From the NCBI RefSeq assembly GCF_000006445.2, contig NC_006047.2, positions 558,001 through 622,000 of the forward strand: a stretch of 64,000 bases of DNA. The letters run 5' to 3'. The notes under the pieces are model-generated. The model saw nothing but the letters and a program-made list of their open reading frames with translations, did no database searches and was not told the origin of the DNA. The stretch comes from Debaryomyces hansenii CBS767. Lineage: Eukaryota > Ascomycota > Pichiomycetes > Serinales > Debaryomycetaceae. The position numbers and the translations under genes were made by a program. Shown piece by piece: positions 8,822-19,597 of this stretch; position 1 is the stretch's first letter; every line of letters begins with the position of its first letter.

Positions 8822-9132
8822 GTGATGATGGGAGTTGACTAGTTGTGCGGGCGCCTGTTGGGTATCCAGGAGAGTGCGATATGTGCTGAATATACATATG
8901 GGGTAGTTGTGCTTGAATAGTAAGATGCAGCTACTAGAACTTTCGGTTATTTTTATGTCTTTTACGTCTTTTTTTTTAGTTTTCGTTCGCCTTATTTGCG
9001 TTCACATAGTTGCTTATGACTTTATTATTTACGGAATATTAATTTTACTTTAATTTATTTACTATTGATTAGATTTATGTCATTATGGATTCAATTGTCT
9101 ATTGATATTCAATACTTTAGCCCACAGGGTTT
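8822..9132. other. Convergent 3' spacer
   Basis: 311 bp between two convergent genes, T-rich around 8947-8977 and AT-rich near 9030-9110, as expected for termination and polyadenylation on both strands. Nothing else seen. Confidence 0.5.
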
Positions 9133-10464
9133 TTATGTTTGTAAGTTTTCCAAGATATCTTCGTATTTACCGTTGGTCGCATTGTTGGCTTTAGTCAATA
9201 TTTTTTCTGCTTCGGTGTAGTAGTTTTCTTGCTCTTCACTGTCCAATTCGTATAGGTTTCCCAAAGAAATCATCGACTCGGCAATATTGACCCAACTTTC
9301 TGGTTCTTCTTTGTCTTCAGCCATTTTCAAGTAGTCTAACGCAGTTTTGAACAAATATTGACTGATTTTTTGCGATTCGTCACGAGTTAATCCTTCTAAT
9401 TGGTCGACATCGGCAAATCCTTCATCATACTTGAGGGTTGTGAATACTGTGGATGGGATTTCTGCCTCTTGTAAGTAAGATTGCCCGATTCTTTTACAGA
9501 TTTCTCTACGGAGTGGTAACAAGGCGTTTTCGGTCTCGTTTTCTTGCTTGTACGAAATACCAAGTTTCTCTAATTGCTGATCAACGTTTTGCAAAAACTG
9601 AATGGTATGGTCTCTCCACCATTCGTTATACTTGTCAGTATTTCTGATTCCGTACAACGGATGCTTCTTAGACAACTGGATCTCCTCCTCATAGTCTCCA
9701 TCATCTTCTTTATCACTCTCATCCCCTTCCAGATTATCCTTTCCGAAATTATCAACGATTTCTAACAAATCATCAAACGCCTGCAAAATTTCTAAGTTGT
9801 CCTCATTGAACAATTCGTACTGTTTCAAGGCCTTAGCTTGGTTCTCAGCTTCTTCGTAGATTTTTAATGCCGCATCCAATTTTTCATCTATTTTTGGCAC
9901 GCCATCTTGGACCTTAGATTCAACTGTCAATTGCGATATATATTGCAATGGAATCTGGTTAATAAGGATCCTACTTTTGGTGAATAACAACTCTATCGAT
10001 CCGGTATGGGATTGCAATCCCAAATCAACTCTTTCCAATGCCGCATCAAAGAATTCCTTCACCTTGTTAACGTCCGTGCTATGAAACAACGCTAAGTCTG
10101 CCAAAGCCAACGCATAGATTGAATGAAAATCCGCCGGTAACTCTTTAGGCCCGTCTTCATTTGTGCTGGCCTTGTTTTTGTCCTCACCGTCTTCATTTTC
10201 GGCCAAGTTTGAATTCCTCAATAACCGATCACATTCATGGATTATACCGTTCACCACTAACTCATTGTCCTTGTCCGATTTAGCATGCGTTTTCCACAAT
10301 GCTCTTAATTGACTCACTTCGTCATTTGCATCCACTTCTTCATTCAATTCAACCGTAAGTTCATTGCTCTGTTGTACCGGATTTTCTACCTCTGACGAAT
10401 CATCTTTCTTTTGTTTTTTGGATTTTGCAGCTTTACCTAATCCTAAATGTCTTTTTGGCGCCAT
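9133..10464 (-). CDS. ETT1: Enhancer of translation termination ETT1
   Basis: A protein of 443 residues. The N-terminus MAPKRHLGLGKAAKSKKQKK matches the basic start of Ett1. Later blocks match closely: VNGIIHECDRLLRNS, FHSIYALALADLALF, QIPLQYISQLTVESK, QSYLQEAEIPSTVFTTLKYD and the C-terminal AEKILTKANNATNGKYEDIL. Ett1 is a nuclear, TPR-like protein that affects termination efficiency together with Tpa1-type hydroxylases. An acidic loop (EGDESDKEDDGDYEEE) sits near residue 250, as in yeast. The start ATG is at 10462-10464. Confidence 0.92.
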   Translation of the reverse strand: MAPKRHLGLGKAAKSKKQKKDDSSEVENPVQQSNELTVELNEEVDANDEVSQLRALWKTHAKSDKDNELVVNGIIHECDRLLRNSNLAENEDGEDKNKASTNEDGPKELPADFHSIYALALADLALFHSTDVNKVKEFFDAALERVDLGLQSHTGSIELLFTKSRILINQIPLQYISQLTVESKVQDGVPKIDEKLDAALKIYEEAENQAKALKQYELFNEDNLEILQAFDDLLEIVDNFGKDNLEGDESDKEDDGDYEEEIQLSKKHPLYGIRNTDKYNEWWRDHTIQFLQNVDQQLEKLGISYKQENETENALLPLRREICKRIGQSYLQEAEIPSTVFTTLKYDEGFADVDQLEGLTRDESQKISQYLFKTALDYLKMAEDKEEPESWVNIAESMISLGNLYELDSEEQENYYTEAEKILTKANNATNGKYEDILENLQT

Positions 10465-10591
10465 TTCCGAGTCAATATCTTCTTTGGTTGCAATATTATG
10501 TCTTGGTTTTAGCCTTTATGTCTAATATCAAAAAATTTATTGGTACTGCAGGTACTTAATTATCTCATTGAATTTATTTTGTAGCCAAAAG

Positions 10592-10597
10592 CACGTG
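10592..10597. promoter_or_regulatory. CACGTG E-box (GCACGTGAT) upstream of MET1
   Basis: CACGTG lies 85 bp upstream of the MET1 ATG and 128 bp upstream of the divergent ETT1 ATG. Cbf1-Met28-Met4 complexes act through such sites at sulfate-assimilation genes in yeast, so MET1 is the expected target. Confidence 0.6.
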
Positions 10598-10681
10598 ATA
10601 TTGGGTAATGGATAAATGCTTCATTATATATGGTTAAGAAGTTGCAATTTTTTAACAGATAGATCTTAGGTTTTATTCACT

Positions 10682-12397
10682 ATGACTAACTTATTAGCGT
10701 CACTCAAGTGCTCAGACGATATTCACTTAATAATTGGAGCTTCTAATGTGGCGTCTTTAAGAATAAACTCGATACTTGAAGCGGGTGCTAAACCGATACT
10801 TATATCGAACCAACCATCTGAAAAATTTCCAAAATCAATACAGGACAACATAGCTAAAGGGAATTTGAAGCATATAGAGAAGGAGTATGAAAATGGAGAT
10901 CTCTCGAGTTTAGGAAGAAGTGAGGTTGATAACATTGTGGATAGGGTATTTGTGACTTTACCTATCTCGCAGTACGAAGTTAAGAAAGAGATTTACCAGT
11001 CATGTCGTAAATTAAGGATCCCGGTCAATGTTTCAGATTCTCCTGAATTTTGTACGTTTTCGTTATTATCTACATTCACATCTGGGGACTTCCAAATGGG
11101 AGTGAGTACGCTGGGAAAAGGATGTAAATTAGCTGCTAGAATCAAGAGAGAGTTAAGCCATACGTTACCAGGTAACATTGGAAGCATCTGTGATAAAATA
11201 GGGGATTTGAGAACCAGGATACAAGAAGAGGACAAATTGGAGTTAGAAAAATTGCAGGGTGATATTGACTGGATTGGTGAGCACGACGATGATGCGATAA
11301 CTACTAGCAAGTTGAACTCTTTGGTTGAGGAGTTTAATATGACTAAAGAACAGAGAAAGTTGCAAAGGACGAGATGGCTTTCTCAGATCGTTGAGTATTT
11401 CCCTTTGACTACGTTAGCAGACTTATCGTTGGAAGATTTGAGTGTGGCATACAAGGAATACAATTCAATAGTGAAAACCGAGGCAGAGCCTAAGGAACCA
11501 AGCCATAAGAAATTGAAGACCGGCAAGAAAGGATCTATATCATTAGTTGGATCAGGACCAGGGTCAATATCGCTTTTAACACTCGGAGCATTACAGGAAA
11601 TTCATTCTGCAGATTTAATTCTTGCTGATAAATTGGTACCGCAACAGGTGCTCGATCTTATACCGAAACATAGAACCAAATTATTTATCGCTCGTAAATT
11701 CCCAGGAAATGCCGAGAGGGCTCAAAAAGAGTTATTAGATATGGGACTTGAAAGCTTAATGAAAAATGAAAAAGTTGTCAGGTTGAAACAAGGTGATCCA
11801 TACATTTTCGGTCGTGGTGGTGAGGAGTTCAACTTCTTTGCTGAACATGGATTTACGCCATTAGTTTTACCGGGAATCACCTCTGCATTGGCAGCACCAG
11901 TATTGACAAATATACCAGCTACACACCGTGATGTAGCCGATCAAGTATTGATATGTACTGGTACAGGCCGTCGTGGTACTTTACCAAACCTTCCAGAATT
12001 CATCAAATCCAGAACAACAGTGTTTTTGATGGCGTTGCATAGAGTTGTTGATTTAATTCCAAAGTTGATCGATGATAAAAATTGGGATCCTAACTTACCA
12101 GCTGCAATTATCGAGAGAGCCTCGTGTCCTGATCAGCGTATTGTCAGAACAACGTTAAGTAACGTGGCTCAAGCAGTCGAAGCATGCGGATCAAGACCTC
12201 CAGGATTACTTGTTACTGGCTATGCCTGTGAAGTTATAACTAAGCCTAATACGGATGAAAAGTGGGTTATAGAAGAAGGGTGTGCATCTGCTAGTAATCC
12301 ACTTTTAGAACCATTTCTCCAATTGGCTAGATCTATAGGAAAGGATCATCTGCACGTTCTGCAACCACAAACAATATCTCTAGAACAAACAGCATAA
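10682..12397 (+). CDS. MET1: Uroporphyrinogen-III C-methyltransferase (siroheme synthesis), MET1
   Basis: A protein of 571 residues; yeast Met1 has 593. It methylates uroporphyrinogen III to precorrin-2, the route to the siroheme cofactor of sulfite reductase. Residues 1-250 form a Rossmann-like siroheme-synthase domain (IHLIIGASNVASLRINSILE). The SUMT methyltransferase domain covers about 280-540: SLVGSGPGSISLLTLGAL, LKQGDPYIFGRGGEEF, VLPGITSALAAPVLTNIPAT, VFLMALHRV and PAAIIERASCPDQRI. Late CTG codons (for example in the run near 12350) would be read as Ser if the CTG code applies. The E-box in the promoter fits sulfur regulation and links functionally to the cysteine/sulfite genes at 43-50 kb. 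Confidence 0.95.
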   Translation: MTNLLASLKCSDDIHLIIGASNVASLRINSILEAGAKPILISNQPSEKFPKSIQDNIAKGNLKHIEKEYENGDLSSLGRSEVDNIVDRVFVTLPISQYEVKKEIYQSCRKLRIPVNVSDSPEFCTFSLLSTFTSGDFQMGVSTLGKGCKLAARIKRELSHTLPGNIGSICDKIGDLRTRIQEEDKLELEKLQGDIDWIGEHDDDAITTSKLNSLVEEFNMTKEQRKLQRTRWLSQIVEYFPLTTLADLSLEDLSVAYKEYNSIVKTEAEPKEPSHKKLKTGKKGSISLVGSGPGSISLLTLGALQEIHSADLILADKLVPQQVLDLIPKHRTKLFIARKFPGNAERAQKELLDMGLESLMKNEKVVRLKQGDPYIFGRGGEEFNFFAEHGFTPLVLPGITSALAAPVLTNIPATHRDVADQVLICTGTGRRGTLPNLPEFIKSRTTVFLMALHRVVDLIPKLIDDKNWDPNLPAAIIERASCPDQRIVRTTLSNVAQAVEACGSRPPGLLVTGYACEVITKPNTDEKWVIEEGCASASNPLLEPFLQLARSIGKDHLHVLQPQTISLEQTA

Positions 12398-13047
12398 TAG
12401 ACAGTATTTATTTTAAAATTGGTTCCATCGATTGGCACCAACTATTCACGAATCATCTAATAAATGACTAATTTTTTGACAAAATCATTGTATATAATAT
12501 ACTTTCGTAGCACGAAAAAGTTACAAATTACATTGCCAATCAGACTTCCAAATGTTCTCTAGTAAGTATTTGAATATCTGAAGGTGATCTGGCTTCCTGA
12601 TGTCATCGTATCCTACACCTTAAATATCTGGAGGAGGAAGTTGCGAAATTGTATAAACTTAATTTGCCCAATTATGGAGTTCGGATAATCCATTCCACTT
12701 CACTGCCGGAAATATCAAAACACATGGAATTTGACCTAACCTGACAACAAGCCAGATCTGGATCGATCTCGTTGTATCTCAGCAAAGAAATTTACAGATA
12801 TAGCGGATGAGAAACGGACTATACTAAAATTCTTTTTTTCTCTAGAATATCACCCATACAACAAAGCAGTTATATTAATACACGAGTGACATATCAAGAG
12901 CAAATGTAAAGAAATTGTAGCTCTGTAAAATCATATTTACTACTCCATATAAATATTCTAACATAGTCACATGATTAAATATATACGAATAGTTATTATC
13001 ATACTAGTTAGATCCGGACCCCCTACTTCAAGCTTAGTAGATTAAGG
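12398..13047. other. Intergenic region MET1 / HAD gene
   Basis: 650 bp of AT-rich sequence containing the MET1 3' region and the promoter of the HAD gene. No conserved ORF, RNA gene or strong motif was recognised. Confidence 0.45.
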
Positions 13048-14205
13048 ATGTTATTAACTAGACACCCAATTAATGTTGTTAGGCCATTAGGTCATTATTT
13101 ACGTTGTTCTACTCGAAGATTTTCAAAAGTTTCAGATATTGCATTTGTTTTCGACATAGATGGTGTATTACTCCGTGGGTCGAAGACATTGCCAACAGCC
13201 AAGCCAGCATTAGAACTATTAAATGAACATAAAGTCCCGTTTATATTATTAACTAATGGTGGAGGTGTTACAGAATCAGCAAGAGCCAATTTCCTATCAT
13301 CTGCGATCGGAGTCCCCATTTCTCCTTTGCAAATAGTTCAGAGTCATACACCAATGAAAGCATTTGCACATAATAATCAATTTGACAGGGTATTGGTTGT
13401 GGGTGGAGATAAAGATAATGCCAGAGAGTGTGCGAATGAATACGGCTTTAAAGATGTGATTATGCCTATTGACATTGTGAATGCTGATCCTTCTATATCA
13501 GCCCATCATAGGATTGCCGCAGAGGAATTTAAATATGCCTTGAGTCCAGAAAAGCTCAATATAGAAAAGCCAGTGAGCGCAATTTTGGTGTTCAATGATG
13601 CTAGAGATATGGGGACAGATACGCAAATAATCCTTGATTTATTAAATTCAGAAAATGGGGTCATTGGAACGAAGCGATCCATTACCAGTATCAACGATAA
13701 ACATAAACCTTCTATTCCAATTGTCTTTAGCAACAATGACTTTTTATGGGCAAATGACTATAAGCTTCCAAGATTTGGACAAGGTGCGCTAAGAATTATG
13801 ATTGAAGCATTGTATAAAGAGGTGAATGGCTTGAAGGAAAACGAGAAATTGCAATCAGAAATTTTGGGTAAGCCATTTCCGATACAATACGATTTTGCTC
13901 ATAATGTTTTAATTGATTGGAATACGAAAATGGCTGAGAATAATACTAATGACTTGAATCAACTCTTGCCAAAATTGAATGAAAAACCTACAAATTCACC
14001 CTTTAGAAAAATTTACATGATTGGTGATAACCCTGCATCAGATATTATGGGTGCTAATGTTAATGGTTGGGAATCATTATTATTGAGGACGGGTGTTTAC
14101 AAGGATGCAGATTGGGATACAATTGTTGCAAAACCCTCGGCTGGTGTTCATGATGATGTTTTAGAATCAATTAGATTTGCATTGCGTGAAAATTCTGTTA
14201 TGTAG
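13048..14205 (+). CDS. Mitochondrial HAD-superfamily hydrolase, YKR070W-like
   Basis: A protein of 385 residues. The N-terminus (MLLTRHPINVVRPLGHYL, then RCSTRRFSK) is Arg-rich and lacks acidic residues, as in mitochondrial presequences. HAD motif I is FVFDIDGVLLRGSKTLP, motif II ILLTNGGG and motif III/IV MIGDNPASDIMGANVNGWES, giving the full Asp set of a class IIA HAD phosphatase. It matches yeast YKR070W and the human CECR5/HDHD5 family, whose substrate is unknown. CDS bounds are firm; the function is known only at superfamily level. Confidence 0.88.
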   Translation: MLLTRHPINVVRPLGHYLRCSTRRFSKVSDIAFVFDIDGVLLRGSKTLPTAKPALELLNEHKVPFILLTNGGGVTESARANFLSSAIGVPISPLQIVQSHTPMKAFAHNNQFDRVLVVGGDKDNARECANEYGFKDVIMPIDIVNADPSISAHHRIAAEEFKYALSPEKLNIEKPVSAILVFNDARDMGTDTQIILDLLNSENGVIGTKRSITSINDKHKPSIPIVFSNNDFLWANDYKLPRFGQGALRIMIEALYKEVNGLKENEKLQSEILGKPFPIQYDFAHNVLIDWNTKMAENNTNDLNQLLPKLNEKPTNSPFRKIYMIGDNPASDIMGANVNGWESLLLRTGVYKDADWDTIVAKPSAGVHDDVLESIRFALRENSVM

Positions 14206-14612
14206 ACAAGACTTCATTTGGGCAATTGATATTAGATAAATAGGGTAAAACATTACCTTTTTTATTGTATATGTGATAGATTCCAGATATATAGACTTAC
14301 ATGCCTAAAGAGTATGAGACAATATACTTGCACGGATTATTATTATGCTTCGCCAGTCGACTGTAGAGATTCTCCCAAATTCCTAATGTTTCCGAAATTG
14401 GCCTTTTATTTACTCAATGTGGCCAACGTTGAACCAATTTCTATACTACGATGAAATGAGGTATTTTGAACCTAAAATTTAAAATTTATTAATAATCATT
14501 ACTTTAGACCTTCCAAAGAATGAAGAAAGTATTTACTTTCAAAATATGCCGTAATGGACATTCGTGCTATGTTCATGTAATAATAAATATAATAATGTAA
14601 AGAAGAATTAAA
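14206..14612. other. Convergent 3' spacer
   Basis: 407 bp of AT-rich sequence between the convergent HAD and GATA genes. No coding or RNA feature supported. Confidence 0.45.
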
Positions 14613-15479
14613 TTAATGACGAATTAAAGCCGGAGAAACCAGAGATGTAGCTGGTGGTGGGAGCTCACCGACATGTTTGGTGGTATTTTTAGTAGTGTTA
14701 GCAGGAGCAGCTGGAGACGGAAAAAGCCCACTGTTTAAACGATCGTCATCGATAAAATTCTTTTTGATCGATATTCTTCTACCGTTCTTTCCTTTGCAGA
14801 CTTTATTATTTAAAACTTCTTCCGCGGCCAAAGCAGCACCTTTCCTTTTAACCAATTTTGCATGAAATAAGCCACACGCATTGCACAATGTCTTCACACC
14901 ACCGGGACCCCGTCGCCATTCAGGAGTCTCAGTAGTACCACATCTCTGGCATACGTTATTAGTCTTATTTATAACCTCGGGTGCAACGAACGGATTGCTA
15001 CCAGAAACTGTCGGTACCGGTGGAGCATATTGGGGATAATATACCGCCTGTTGGGGTGGATATACTATATGATGGGGGTATGATAATGCTGGAGGCGATT
15101 GATAGTATCGGTATTGCGTCTGTGGTGGTTTGTCGGAGTATGAAGTAGCTGGCGTGGGCAATATTTTATTTATTGGGTTTATATGTGTTTCTATGGGACT
15201 AGGTCCAATAGAACCCCTGCTTTCACTTCCAGTATAGTACCCTGGGATTGAAGGATTTATGGGGTACCTGTATCTATCAAGAGTATCATTTCCCATGCCT
15301 TGGTGGTGTATATTCCCGTGTGACACCCTCGGAGATATCGATGAATGGCCACGTCCATCTATAGACGAGTTTGAGGTCAATTCATGAATCGACGGTAGCT
15401 TGACATTGCTTCTTGGACGTTCTCCATCATTCGTGCTGATACGAGGCTTTGCACTTGTATTGGTATCAAATGAACCCAT
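14613..15479 (-). CDS. GATA-type zinc-finger transcription factor (BRG1/GAT2-like)
   Basis: A protein of 288 residues from the ATG at 15477-15479 ([15 protein letters not shown]). A single GATA finger sits near residue 180: [18 protein letters not shown], then [18 protein letters not shown], a CX2C-X18-CX2C finger. It is followed by a basic extension ([12 protein letters not shown]). The long N-terminus is Pro/Tyr/Ser-rich ([18 protein letters not shown]) and low in complexity. The finger plus the [13 protein letters not shown] block reminds me of Candida albicans Brg1 (Gat2), a biofilm and hyphal regulator, but I cannot exclude another fungal GATA subfamily. The upstream intergenic region is exceptionally long (3.5 kb). 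Confidence 0.9.
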   Translation of the reverse strand: MGSFDTNTSAKPRISTNDGERPRSNVKLPSIHELTSNSSIDGRGHSSISPRVSHGNIHHQGMGNDTLDRYRYPINPSIPGYYTGSESRGSIGPSPIETHINPINKILPTPATSYSDKPPQTQYRYYQSPPALSYPHHIVYPPQQAVYYPQYAPPVPTVSGSNPFVAPEVINKTNNVCQRCGTTETPEWRRGPGGVKTLCNACGLFHAKLVKRKGAALAAEEVLNNKVCKGKNGRRISIKKNFIDDDRLNSGLFPSPAAPANTTKNTTKHVGELPPPATSLVSPALIRH

Positions 15480-18184
15480 ATAGGCTATTTGGTACAAGAA
15501 ATTTTTTAGAAAGTGAAAATAATACTGATGAGAGCGATTCTGAGAAATACGACCGGACGTAATTAAATAAAATCCCCTAATTATAACCTAACATTCATTT
15601 GACAAGTTTGTAAATATACAAATTTCGACGTGGAATTTTGTCGGCTTAAATACCTCTATCACCCTGCAAAATATTACAGGAAAATCCGCTAGATTGTTTA
15701 CAGAAAATTATGCATTAGAACTTGAAATCGTCCCAGCTATTCCTTTAAAGCGCAGAATCTAGTCGCTTGATTTAACTTATTGTTGCATGAAATCTCAAGT
15801 GGGTAGGCGCTGACATACGATATACCCCTAATATACAGTTCTGAGATATAAATAAAGATCCATGCTAAAAATACTTGCCCATACGCCCAAGCCCTCTCGC
15901 CTAATCGAGTACCTTTGCGGTGACCACCTGCACTACCATAATGTTCTATCCTATGTCTATATCTCCAAACTTTCATGTAAACATTATTTTCCCTGGCCTG
16001 AATCGAGGTGGCTGCTTGCATTTCAACCTTTTGATCGGTTTGTTCTGGTATATGATTGCTCGAAACGCCAGGTCATTTGGTTAACAAACCATCTACAATT
16101 TCTCTCATACCCTTTAGCCCTGAGCGCAATTTCATATCAAGAACCAGCCTCTCCTATTCTTGGGACCATCAATATAATCATGCGTGCCACCTTCATGCAA
16201 GTCATCGGCACAATATTAATTGCCTCTTGATAGGCGTAATACTATATGGAAGGCATTCGTTTGACGAAAATAGAAAATTTTGCCGACCCAGTAAATATGT
16301 AAGAGGATCCAAAAGGCGCGTCCTACATATGCATTACAGACGCAATGCGCGTATCTAGCTTGTTCAACAATAGATTTCGCTTAAGAATTTTTTTTTTGTG
16401 TAGTTAGCAAACCCAATCTTAGCATGTAAGTGATGTTTCGTTTTAGGGAAAAGAAATTTCTGGCCCAGTTCTGGCCCAAGATTTGGACCTTTTCAAAACT
16501 GAGTCGAATTACAGGATGATTAAATACAAAATGGTAGCCTCCATGGAAGCAGCAAGTAAGGAGATGATGTCTCCTGTTGTCGTAAGGCCCACGGCATATT
16601 ATTACCATCTTGTGATAATAAACCCGTGTGTTAGCCGCAACGCGGAATGACTAATTTGTGTCATAGGAGTATCTATTTTATTCTCAGATTTGCGCAATAG
16701 GCTTCCATTCGAGGCATCAATGCGCACGCATCTGCGTAGAAAACACTAGAACTGCATGGTGCTTAAACAACCTTCCCCATGTTCTCTTCATCTCCCACAC
16801 AACATGCAAGTAGGGAATAGGAACATCGCAACGTCTGAAAAGGATCATTAGAGTTAGACGAGCCCGGTACGATGTTTTAGTGTCAATGCTGAAGGCGGTA
16901 CAGGTAATGATAATACGCGCTGAGAAATAGGGCAACCGGAAATAGGAGCTAAACAATCGGGCACCTGGGCCTTGTGGCACAAACTACTGAGCATTTGGGC
17001 ATCTACATTAAGGAGATTGCTCCCATGTAGTTTTTTTTCACGGGGTCTAGAGCAAATTCGTAATCGGGTTCTTGGTGGCTCGAAAAACATGTGCCGATAC
17101 AGAGGGTGCAAGATCGAGGCTTCTTCCGAGATATGGGACTTGCTCTTCGATTTCCACATGCATATACTTCCTGATAGAATAAGTTCCTCATGTTTGATAG
17201 CCACATGAAACCCATACAGTTAGACGACAGTACTGGTAATAAGCTGCTGAGTGACACGGTGACGTCGGATGACTTACGAGCTATTCGCCCAGTCTGACTC
17301 CAGACTCCAACCCCTCCCATGCAAGTGATCGTCTGAAATCGACCTTTGAATTGAGTATTAGCCGGCGGCATATCCGTCCAATTGTGAAATTATCAATGCG
17401 CATCTTGCTACACAATTAAACCGCATGCATGGGTTTATGCGGATTCTGCATGATCTGAGAATAATGGTGTGATTATGGCATTCAGATGGGATGAAGCCAT
17501 GTCGTCGTAATTCAAAATCACGTATGCAGTTTCTCAGTTAGTTGCACCTGGCATTGCGGTTCCGAGGAATCTCAAGTAATCACCGAGGTACTTCAGGGTT
17601 GCAATGGTATTCAGCAGGGAGCGTATACGGTAAAGCAATAAATAAAATAACTTACATGGCTTATACCGCATGTATTACAAGTGTCAATTGTGTCGCTGGT
17701 GGATCAGATCAGGAGCAGGTAATGCTTCGTGGCCAATAGTCGGCTTGTGCTAGAACTATTATGGTTGTAGTGAAAAATGCATCACCTTCTAGGCAATATA
17801 TACTCATTCACGAGATCTTAGTCATTGTGTGCTAGTCTTCGCGGTTCCTTACAATTGACATGTATCATCAAGACTCTTCACAAAAATGGTAATGATGATT
17901 TATGCATTTCAGATATTTATCTATGAATAGGAGCGGTAGTAATGACCATTCAGACCTTAAGGGACTGATAGTTCAGTAGATAAGTCCTCACTATTTTAAC
18001 AGTTGGTAGTGACGCCGCTATATTTATTTATTTTAATTCACATTGTTTTGTTCTATTTCGTTTTGTTTTCCTTTTCTTCCTTTTCTTCCCTTCCTTCCTC
18101 TCTGAGTTCCACTTTTTATATGATAGTATTTACTTATATTTTCAATTGACCTCTTACATCAGGCGACTTACATTTACCACATAG

Positions 18185-18425
18185 TAAATGAATATTGAAG
18201 TTAAACGGATTAATAAAGTAGTTAACAATGAAAATACTGCTATGAAAGATAGTTTAACTGTAATTGGTGCTCTACCCAATTGTTCGATTCGATCGACCAA
18301 GAGCTGGAGAACATTAACCATAGACTGTAACTTGTTTTATTCTATATTATACTGCTTGTTTTCTTCTTCGAGTTTCTAATTTTTTTTTTTGACACTTCTC
18401 GTTCTAGGGTTTCAACCCGACTCAT
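18185..18425 (-). pseudogene. Possible decayed coding patch (coiled coil plus hydrophobic segment)
   Basis: On the minus strand, one frame reads MSRVETLEREVSKKKLETRR and is broken by stops. A second frame then reads QLLVDRIEQLGRAPITVKLS followed by a hydrophobic stretch (FIAVFSLLTTLLIRLTSIFI) to a stop near 18186. This looks like a helical protein split by a frameshift. I do not recognise it. Chance open frames in AT-rich DNA remain an alternative. Confidence 0.25.
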
Positions 18426-18766
18426 CAGGTCCTAATCACATCTTTTTCCTAACTCAGGTTTTCTACATTACAAAACTTCGAACAGAATAACATCTAGCTA
18501 AAGTCTAACTTCGGAGAATATCGTACCATATTAAATGCTTCAAACGTCGTATGAAAAATTAGAGCAACAGCCAACTATCGCCTAAAGCAAAAGCTGAAGC
18601 CATTGAATGCGCTAAGTTTCATGAACTAACGGAAATAGCAGACCATGTCCCATAAAGCAAAATTTACGACATCTGCTAGTCAGACTATTATCCAAACTAC
18701 ACAATTGATGACGAACTAGCTAACACGTAAACACCTCGACGAGTAAAGGTCGACCTCTTACAATAA

Positions 18767-18949
18767 TATGACCCATTTAGACATCGACATTTATATGATG
18801 CCATCAAAGACAAAAGAATTAGAAAATATTACATCGGGCAGCTCGCATACATCCCTATCAAGCAAAATGAAGAGCAAAGAACCTACGATGTTTTAATACG
18901 CCTGGCGAGAATGTTAAGAAATCATATAAACCACATCAGGAGATCTTAA
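18767..18949 (+). pseudogene. Possible decayed coding patch (60 codons, no start)
   Basis: An open stretch bounded by stops reads YDPFRHRHLYDAIKDKRIRK, then YYIGQLAYIPIKQNEEQ, and ends in a basic tail. It has no ATG near its start and lies just upstream of the tRNA-His gene, a usual place for retroelement debris in yeast. No family was recognised. Confidence 0.25.
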
Positions 18950-19022
18950 TCGCGTAGTCGTCAAACTAGAGTATATAAATATAATATCAAAAGCCCTCTA
19001 AAAGATTGGCCTCTAGAAATTC

Positions 19023-19094
19023 GCCGGTCTAGTATAGTGGTCAGTACACATCGTTGTGGCCGATGAAACCCAAGTTCGATTCCTGGGACCGGCA
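19023..19094 (+). tRNA. tRNA-His (GTG)
   Basis: Acceptor arms GCCGGTC / GACCGGC pair perfectly. The D-arm is TAGTATAGTGGTCAGTA. The anticodon stem CATCG/CGATG closes a TTGTGGC loop with anticodon GTG. The T-loop is TTCGATT. The sequence is very close to yeast tRNA-His. The T-stem has one A-C mismatch (19073 with 19083). No intron. A T-run at 19108-19114 provides a Pol III terminator. Confidence 0.95.
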
Positions 19095-19107
19095 GAGTAT
19101 TCTCGTA

Positions 19108-19114
19108 TTTTTTT
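19108..19114 (+). terminator. Pol III terminator of tRNA-His
   Basis: A run of seven T residues starting 14 nt after the tRNA 3' end, the standard Pol III stop signal. Confidence 0.8.
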
Positions 19115-19272
19115 GCGAAAACCTTCTCTTTTTGGAAAGTGGACCGCTTACATAAGCAGCCATTTTTTTCTGTTCGATCGCCAATAAAATCATCCCAATT
19201 TACTATTCAATAGATAAACCATATAAAACTAATCTACAATCCGTCAAACCACGCATAAAAGCAACAGACACT

Positions 19273-19597
19273 ATGACTGCCGCCGAAAAATATGAATACC
19301 CTCCAATTCGTATGTTTTTGCATTCAGATACTTACTGACAACATGAAATAATTGTCATTTAAAGCGCCTTTTAAATGGCCTTTGAATGCATGAAGAACCC
19401 TACTAACAATTATAGCATCCCCAAAAGAATTAGATGACCATGACGTACCATTCCTTCACAGAGACCACTGTGCTGCCCATTTAATTAACTACTATAAGTG
19501 TCTTGATAAGGGTACTTCATACTGTAATAAGCCAAAGGACGAATTCTATAAGTGCCAATATTTATCATTAAAAGAGAGACTCGACGGTCATAAATAA
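19273..19597 (+). CDS. NDUFB7 (B18)-like complex I subunit, copy A; exons 19273-19309 and 19416-19597
   Basis: The spliced protein has 72 residues. Exon 1 (MTAAEKYEYPPI plus one base) ends at GTATGT. The intron (19310-19415) has TACTAAC at 19401-19407 and ends at TATAG. Exon 2 gives PSPKELDDHDVPFLHRDHCA and then a twin CX9C fold: C-AAHLINYYK-C and C-NKPKDEFYK-C, separated by seven residues. The R-D-x-C-A block before the first Cys is the NDUFB7 signature. The family is a peripheral membrane-arm subunit of mitochondrial complex I, imported by the Mia40 route. A second related gene with an intron at the same place and phase starts about 700 bp downstream. Confidence 0.82.

Larger units (their letters stand above)
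15480..19022. other. Long gene-poor region upstream of the GATA gene
   Basis: About 3.5 kb with no ORF I can assign. Between roughly 15860 and 17760 the sequence is visibly richer in G and C than the other spacers here, with short overlapping open frames on both strands but no conserved motif. A tandem 11-mer (TTCTGGCCCAG) spans 16458-16479. A pyrimidine-rich tract covers about 18050-18110. Two patches near 18188-18430 (minus) and 18767-18949 (plus) look like decayed coding sequence. Long upstream regions are typical of morphogenesis regulators in the CTG clade, so part of this may be the extended promoter of the GATA gene. Confidence 0.5.

Noticed and set aside
15737..16230. Frames of 94 and 122 codons on opposite strands
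   Set aside because: Neither product resembles a known family, and the two overlap. Possible gene debris but not supportable as genes.
16717..17371. Several overlapping frames on the minus strand (87-122 codons)
   Set aside because: No conserved motif, no start context and frames overlap each other; kept only as part of the gene-poor region.
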